The notes below the pieces were generated by a model, which had not been told where the DNA came from, searched no databases, and worked only from the letters and a program-made list of their open reading frames with translations. Source: an uncultured Muribaculaceae bacterium (GTDB taxonomy: Bacteria; Bacteroidota; Bacteroidia; Bacteroidales; Muribaculaceae). Taken from it: 39,309 nt of DNA. Below are positions 34,647 to 39,309 of the stretch, in pieces; position 1 is the stretch's first letter, and each line of letters begins with the position of its first letter. A program made the translations under genes and the position numbers. The stretch lies in contig CAJTMM010000025.1 of the NCBI GenBank assembly GCA_910577465.1, forward strand, positions 1 to 39,309, given 5' to 3'.

Positions 34647-36620
34647 ATGAACCTGTCATTCAACAAATCCATACTCAAATCCACACCCGCAAGTCTCATC
34701 ATCAACCTCCTGTGGCTATACCTCTGCTACGAAGTGTGCCGTCTGGCATTCCTGTTTGAGAACTGGGACCTATACTCCACCACACTCACATGGCAATCGT
34801 TCCGGCACATATCCATAGGCGGTCTGAAATTTGACACCTCGGCAATATTTTACACCAACGGTCTTTATATCCTGCTGTTGCTACTGCCGTTCCACCGCAA
34901 GGAGGTGAAATGGTACCGCGAGCTAACCAAATGGGTGTACGTGACCGTCAATTCCATCTGCATCATAATCAACCTCTGCGACACCGTGTTCTTCCCGTTC
35001 CGTATGCAACGCTCGAGCATCGCCACAATTCAGGAATTTCAAGGCGAGGGAAACCTCATGACCATATTTTTCGAGGAATTCTTCTCTCACTGGTATTTCG
35101 TGTTGCTTGCAGCACTGATGATATGGTTCCTCATCAGATGCTACCGCTATCCCGCACCACCGCAAAAACCGCTGTGGCGCTACTACGTATCCCAGAGCGT
35201 GACACTCCTCATCATGGTGCCCATAACCATATTCGGCATACGTGGCAACACATTCTTTTCCGCCACGCGCCCCATCTCCGTTGGCTATGCACAGCGCTTC
35301 GCGAGCCAACCCATCGAGACCGGCATAGTGCTCAACACCACATTCTCACTCATACGCACCATAGGCGAGGTCCCAATGCGCACCCCGGAGTACTTCTCCG
35401 ACCAGTCCGAACTCGACGCCATCTACTCTCCGCTCCACACCCCCGCCGACAGTATAACCCCACGCAAAAAGAATGTGGTAATCCTGATTGTGGAAAGTTT
35501 CGCCCAGGAATTCGTGGGCGCGCTCAACAAAAACCTCGACGGAGGCACATACAAAGGCTACACTCCATTCGCCGACTCACTGCTCACACAAAGCCTGTCG
35601 TTTGAACAGACATTTGACAACACCGGATTCAGCATCGACGCGCCGCCTGCCGTTTTCGCATCAATCCCGCGCATGGACCGACCGTTTGTGGTATCACCAC
35701 ACTCGCTCAACCATATCAACTCACTGGCAACCGAGTTAAAAAACTTAGGCTACTACTCCGAATTCTTCCACGGTGCCGACAACGAATCACTCGGCTTCCA
35801 CGCTTTCACCAAAGGGGCGGGATTTGACGCCTACTCCGGACAGGACGAATTTTATGCCGACCCTCGCTTCGGCGGTAAATCACAGTTCGACGGCACATGG
35901 GGCGTATGGGACGAACCCTTCCTGCAATTCTTCTGCGCCAAAATCAGCGAGATGCCACAGCCATTCCTGGCAAGCGTGTTCACACTCTCATCACACCACC
36001 CCTTCGCGCTCCCCGAACAATACCGCGACACCTTCCCCGACGAAGGACTACACAAACTGCATAAATGCATACGCTACACCGACCATTCACTGCGACGGTT
36101 CTTCGAGTCAGCATCCAAACAGCCGTGGTACAACAATACCATATTCGTGCTCACCGCCGACCACGCAAGCTCCAAACGCACTCACGACGAATACAAAACC
36201 GAGCTCGGCGGATGCCGTATACCAATCCTCTTCTTCGACCCATCCGGCGAAATGCCCCGTGGACAACGTCAGGGTATAGCACAACAGATTGACATAATGC
36301 CCACCCTGCTCAACTATCTCGGTTACGACCGCCCATACATAGCGTTTGGCAAAGACCTGCTGAATACACCTACGGACCAAACCTGGGCTGTGAACTGGAA
36401 CAGATTCCCCATGTATATCAAAGGCGACTACGTGCTGTTTTTCGATGGCAACGAAACAACCGCCATGTACAATTACCGTCAAGACCCGCTGCTGAAAAAC
36501 AACCTCAAGGGAACCAGGCCACAGGAGCAGACCGACATGGAACTCCATCTGAAAGCATTCATACAAAGCTACATGCAACGGATGAATTCCGACAATGTAC
36601 GTATTTCAGCCACACACTAA
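34647..36620 (+). CDS. LTA-synthase-family sulfatase-fold protein, third and divergent member
   Basis: A 657-residue membrane protein with an N-terminal region of about five helices (SLIINLLWLYLCYEVCRLAF near 17-36; ILLLLLPF; VTVNSICIIINLCD; FVLLAALMIWFLI; SVTLLIMVPITIFGI) and a periplasmic catalytic domain. Glu283 (IVESFAQEF), Ser329 (GFSIDAPPA), His450 (LSSHHPF) and Asp505/His506 (TADHAS) are the expected metal and nucleophile sites. Ser329 sits where LtaS has its catalytic Thr. It is only distantly related to the two genes before it, so it was not part of the same duplication. It begins 27 nt after them, and its end overlaps the reading frame of the GT4 gene upstream of that gene's chosen start. 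Confidence 0.87.
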   Translation: MNLSFNKSILKSTPASLIINLLWLYLCYEVCRLAFLFENWDLYSTTLTWQSFRHISIGGLKFDTSAIFYTNGLYILLLLLPFHRKEVKWYRELTKWVYVTVNSICIIINLCDTVFFPFRMQRSSIATIQEFQGEGNLMTIFFEEFFSHWYFVLLAALMIWFLIRCYRYPAPPQKPLWRYYVSQSVTLLIMVPITIFGIRGNTFFSATRPISVGYAQRFASQPIETGIVLNTTFSLIRTIGEVPMRTPEYFSDQSELDAIYSPLHTPADSITPRKKNVVILIVESFAQEFVGALNKNLDGGTYKGYTPFADSLLTQSLSFEQTFDNTGFSIDAPPAVFASIPRMDRPFVVSPHSLNHINSLATELKNLGYYSEFFHGADNESLGFHAFTKGAGFDAYSGQDEFYADPRFGGKSQFDGTWGVWDEPFLQFFCAKISEMPQPFLASVFTLSSHHPFALPEQYRDTFPDEGLHKLHKCIRYTDHSLRRFFESASKQPWYNNTIFVLTADHASSKRTHDEYKTELGGCRIPILFFDPSGEMPRGQRQGIAQQIDIMPTLLNYLGYDRPYIAFGKDLLNTPTDQTWAVNWNRFPMYIKGDYVLFFDGNETTAMYNYRQDPLLKNNLKGTRPQEQTDMELHLKAFIQSYMQRMNSDNVRISATH

Positions 36621-36633
36621 CACACACCCCACA

Positions 36634-37794
36634 ATGGAACGCAACACACCGCTCACCATAGCCTTCGACGCAAAACGCGCCCTACTCAACTTCACCGGAC
36701 TGGGCAATTACAGCCGCTACGCCATAGAAGCACTTGCCGAATACTATCCCCGGAACCATTACGAGCTGTACACACACAAACTGAAAGATGACAGCCGTGT
36801 CAGACATATCCTCGACATACCCAACACCACACCGGTGCTCCCCGACACAAGAATGGGACGTGCGTTACCCGCATTATGGAGACTTGCCATAGGCATAACC
36901 AACCGTCTCAAGCGCAGCGACATTGACATATTCCACGGATTGAGCAACGAACTTCCATTCGACATCTCCCGTTCCGGAATACCATCGGTGGTCACTATCC
37001 ACGATCTGATATTCCGACGCATACCCGCCAACTACAAACCGATAGACCGTAAGCTATACGACTTCAAATTCCGCCGTGCCGCCAACATAGCCACCCGCGT
37101 CATAGCCATAAGCGAACGCACCAAACTCGACCTTATGGAGCTATACGACATCGACCCGGCGAAAATCGACGTGATATATCAAGGATGCTCCCCGCTGTTC
37201 ACCTCCGATATAGCACCCGCCATGATTCAGCACGTACGCAACATCTACAATCTGCCCCGGCATTACATCACCATGGTAGGCACTGTAGAGCAACGCAAGA
37301 ATCAGATCCTCGCCGTAAAAGCGCTGCCTGACATACCCCGCGAGGTAAAACTCGTGATTGTAGGGCGCGAACGCAACGGCTATGGCAAGGAGATAGCCGA
37401 CATGGTGCAGAAACTGCATCTCTCCGACCGTGTGATACACCTCACAGGCGTACCCACCGAACACCTGCCGTCGATATACAATCAAGCCGAAATCGCCGCA
37501 TATCCATCGCGGTACGAGGGTTTCGGATTACCCGTCATCGAAGCCCTGTCGTGCGGCACCCCGGTAATAGCCGCCACAGGTTCATGCCTTGAAGAGGCAG
37601 GTGGAGCAGGAGCACTCTACGTCAATCCCGACTCCCCCGAAGAATTTGCCAAAGCGGCATGCACGATACTTGACGACGAGACCTTGCGCAACAATCTCAT
37701 TGAAGCCGGGCGCACCCACATCACGCGCTTCAACCGCCGTAACTTCGCCGAGCAAGTCACCGCCACCTACCGCCGCGCCATCGAATCACGCTAA
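36634..37794 (+). CDS. Glycosyltransferase family 4
   Basis: A 386-residue GT-B glycosyltransferase, probably adding a hexose such as mannose to LPS or a surface polysaccharide. The N-terminal IAFDAKRALLNFTGLGNYSR loop, IFHGLSNELP, SVVTIHDLIFR and the C-terminal donor-binding block with the E-x7-E pair EGFGLPVIE and ALSCGTPVIAATGS are typical of GT4. The ATG at 36634 is chosen because MERNTPLTIAFDAKR is the family-like start; an earlier in-frame ATG at 36595 lies inside the previous gene. Its stop overlaps the stop of the convergent umuC-like gene by three bases (37792-37794 against 37791-37793), leaving no room for a terminator. Confidence 0.92.
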   Translation: MERNTPLTIAFDAKRALLNFTGLGNYSRYAIEALAEYYPRNHYELYTHKLKDDSRVRHILDIPNTTPVLPDTRMGRALPALWRLAIGITNRLKRSDIDIFHGLSNELPFDISRSGIPSVVTIHDLIFRRIPANYKPIDRKLYDFKFRRAANIATRVIAISERTKLDLMELYDIDPAKIDVIYQGCSPLFTSDIAPAMIQHVRNIYNLPRHYITMVGTVEQRKNQILAVKALPDIPREVKLVIVGRERNGYGKEIADMVQKLHLSDRVIHLTGVPTEHLPSIYNQAEIAAYPSRYEGFGLPVIEALSCGTPVIAATGSCLEEAGGAGALYVNPDSPEEFAKAACTILDDETLRNNLIEAGRTHITRFNRRNFAEQVTATYRRAIESR

Positions 37795-38996
37795 CCCTCT
37801 TTTTTTGATACCGGCTTGGTAGAAGCTATTATCACACGGTCGCGCGCTTCGGGCGACGCATTGTTTATGGCATCCACCACACGCATCAGCCGGGAGTGAC
37901 GATCCATAGTCTCCGCATCACCGAAAAGACTCGTCTGCAATCCCGCACGCGAGCATATCCGGCTCAATGTCACACCCGCCCGTTTATATCCGAATCCGTC
38001 GCGATACACCTCGCCCAATGCCTTGACCGCCGCATCCGCCAATGCCGGGGTAAAATCGGTCGGTTCCTCCATGCGCACACTCGCCACATTATGGTACTGA
38101 GGGTCATGCTGATGATACCGGTTGGTACACACGAATACAGAAACCTCACCCGCATACTCCCCCTTATGACGCAACTTGCGTGCAGCCGACGACACATAGG
38201 CACAAACCGATTGACGCAACGACTCGAAGTCATGCACATCGCGGGCAAAAGTACGCGACACAGATATGGTCTGCCGCTCCGGCGGCACCGGCTCATGCTC
38301 TATGCAAGCATCGCCATGCAGCTCACGCCATGTGCGCACCCCGCCGATATGGAACAAACGCTGCACCATATCCTCATCCAGCCGTGAAAAATCGTAAGCC
38401 GTAACCACACCGCGCTCCTTCAGTTTGCGTGAATGCCGCCGCCCTATGCCCCAAACATCCTCCACTTTGGTAAGCTGCAATGCCTTCAGCACCTTTTCCT
38501 CCGTATCCATCAGGCACGCTCCGCGATAACCGCGATACTTCTTGGCGAAACGCGCCGCTATCTTGGCAAGCGTCTTGGTAGTGGCTATGCCCAACGACAC
38601 CGGTATTCCGGTACGTGCCATCACCTCCTCCACCACATACCTGCCGTATTCATCCATAGCGCCCACAGCCGGACTTATCTCCATAAACGCCTCATCTATG
38701 GAGTAGACATCGATATTAGGTGTAAGCGAGCGTAAAGTCGCCATGACACGTGCCGAAATCTCGCCATAAAGCCTGTGATTGCCCGACAGGCTCACCACGC
38801 CATGCCGCTCGCAAAGGCTGCGTATCTTGAAAAAAGGCTCGCCACGCTTTATGCCTAAAGCCTTTGCCTCCTCCGACATCGCCACAGCACATCCATCATT
38901 ATTAGACAGCACTATCACCGGCCTACCGACCAACTCCGGATTAACCACCCTCTCGCATGACACAAAGAAATTGTTGCAGTCCACCAGTCCTACCAT
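37791..38996 (-). CDS. umuC: Y-family DNA polymerase, UmuC type
   Basis: Translesion polymerase of the Pol V catalytic-subunit family. The 401-residue product starts MVGLVDCNNFFVSCERV with the first metal-binding Asp, has the LSNNDGCAVAMSEEAKALGI fingers block, the catalytic YSIDEAFMEI, and the helix-hairpin-helix region KVEDVWGIGRRHSRKL, followed by the little-finger domain and the start of a DUF4113-like C-terminus (LMRVVDAINNASPE). The usual C-terminal end of that domain (a Trp region and a SPRYTT-like motif) is missing; the frame ends VSKKEG through a run of seven A's. The start at ATG 38996 matches the family; a start at 39032 is possible. No umuD gene lies between it and the window edge. 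Confidence 0.9.
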   Translation of the reverse strand: MVGLVDCNNFFVSCERVVNPELVGRPVIVLSNNDGCAVAMSEEAKALGIKRGEPFFKIRSLCERHGVVSLSGNHRLYGEISARVMATLRSLTPNIDVYSIDEAFMEISPAVGAMDEYGRYVVEEVMARTGIPVSLGIATTKTLAKIAARFAKKYRGYRGACLMDTEEKVLKALQLTKVEDVWGIGRRHSRKLKERGVVTAYDFSRLDEDMVQRLFHIGGVRTWRELHGDACIEHEPVPPERQTISVSRTFARDVHDFESLRQSVCAYVSSAARKLRHKGEYAGEVSVFVCTNRYHQHDPQYHNVASVRMEEPTDFTPALADAAVKALGEVYRDGFGYKRAGVTLSRICSRAGLQTSLFGDAETMDRHSRLMRVVDAINNASPEARDRVIIASTKPVSKKEG

Positions 38997-39046
38997 AGCG
39001 TCCCGCCGCTTCAAATCCTTATGTCCATACATGCGATTCATCACTG

Positions 39047-39054
39047 CAAAGATA
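39047..39054 (-). promoter_or_regulatory. Putative -7 element of the umuC-type gene
   Basis: Read on the minus strand, 39054-39047 is TATCTTTG, an exact fit to TAnnTTTG. Transcription would start near 39040, just before the possible start codons at 39032 and 38996, which argues against longer starts near 39119. No clear -33 TTG was seen. Confidence 0.5.
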
Positions 39055-39309
39055 CCACCGCCGCACACACCTACCATGCGAATAGGCACTTTTAACAATT
39101 GCCCTGCAGCAGGACACAAACAAGCCTATCTCGGCTCTTTCATTTAAAACCAGATAGCGATAACGGGGTTATAAGGGATTGATTACCAATGTACTTTTCT
39201 AACACTTTTAATATCCAGCCGACATAGAAAAAACAGCGGTATAAAATGGCACGGGTAAAAAGCTTACATATCAAGAAGATTGTAAAATCCAACGATTTTT
39301 AAATGAAAG
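39055..39309. other. Window-edge region upstream of umuC with no supported gene
   Basis: About 255 AT-rich bases with stop codons in all frames at short intervals. No umuD-like sequence, tRNA or clear repeat was recognised. The right edge of the window cuts whatever lies beyond. Confidence 0.5.

Noticed and set aside
38997..39119. A longer N-terminus for the umuC-type protein
   Set aside because: The -7 element at 39054-39047 lies inside this stretch, and Y-family homology begins at MVGLVDCNNFF.

Overview
The window looks like chromosomal DNA from a Gram-negative anaerobe of the order Bacteroidales, most likely Muribaculaceae-like. The evidence is a SusC/SusD outer-membrane pair, lipoproteins with the lipobox Cys at about residue 20, a type IX secretion (T9SS) sorting domain, Bacteroidetes-style promoters (TAnnTTTG at -7, TTG/TTTG about 20 nt upstream), a Bacteroides-type malate dehydrogenase and a Kdo/lipid A gene set. 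The family-level placement is an inference. No tRNA, rRNA, CRISPR array or insertion sequence was seen.

Layout. (1) 1-5.8 kb: SusC-like transporter, SusD-like lipoprotein and a third surface lipoprotein, closed by a hairpin terminator. (2) 5.86-8.13 kb: a secreted S8 subtilisin-like protease, broken by a frameshift just after the catalytic Ser motif; its C-terminal T9SS sorting domain lies in another frame. (3) 8.2-14.4 kb, minus strand: M15-like DUF5715 lipoprotein, giant AsmA-like protein, HAD phosphatase and 3-dehydroquinate synthase (aroB), apparently one operon. (4) 14.6-16.2 kb: THUMP-type RNA methyltransferase with a long charged tail. (5) 16.26-18.69 kb: an AT-richer island with an AAA ATPase/DUF4143 gene and a convergent unknown secreted-protein gene, bracketed by two near-identical copies of a palindrome-plus-tail repeat. 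This is the most unusual structure in the window. (6) 18.8-25.6 kb: purD, a polytopic membrane protein, pdxB, a flavodiiron protein, mdh and asnA. (7) 25.6-37.8 kb: an envelope polysaccharide/LPS region with a galactofuranosyltransferase-like protein, waaA (kdtA), a lipid A acyltransferase, kdsB, a GT9 glycosyltransferase, three LTA-synthase/sulfatase-fold phosphotransferases (two are tandem paralogs) and a GT4 glycosyltransferase. (8) 37.8-39.0 kb, minus strand: a umuC-type Y-family polymerase with a shortened C-terminus and no umuD beside it.

How the genes work together. kdsB activates Kdo, waaA attaches it to lipid A, the acyltransferase adds a late acyl chain, the GT9 and GT4 enzymes presumably build core or surface glycan, and the three phosphotransferases presumably decorate it with phospho-alcohol groups. 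The SusCD set and the protease next to it could form a peptide or glycopeptide acquisition unit, but the protease is disrupted in this sequence. The strongest candidates for something new are the repeat-bracketed ATPase island, the 5-nt repeat contraction in the protease, and the three-phosphotransferase block.
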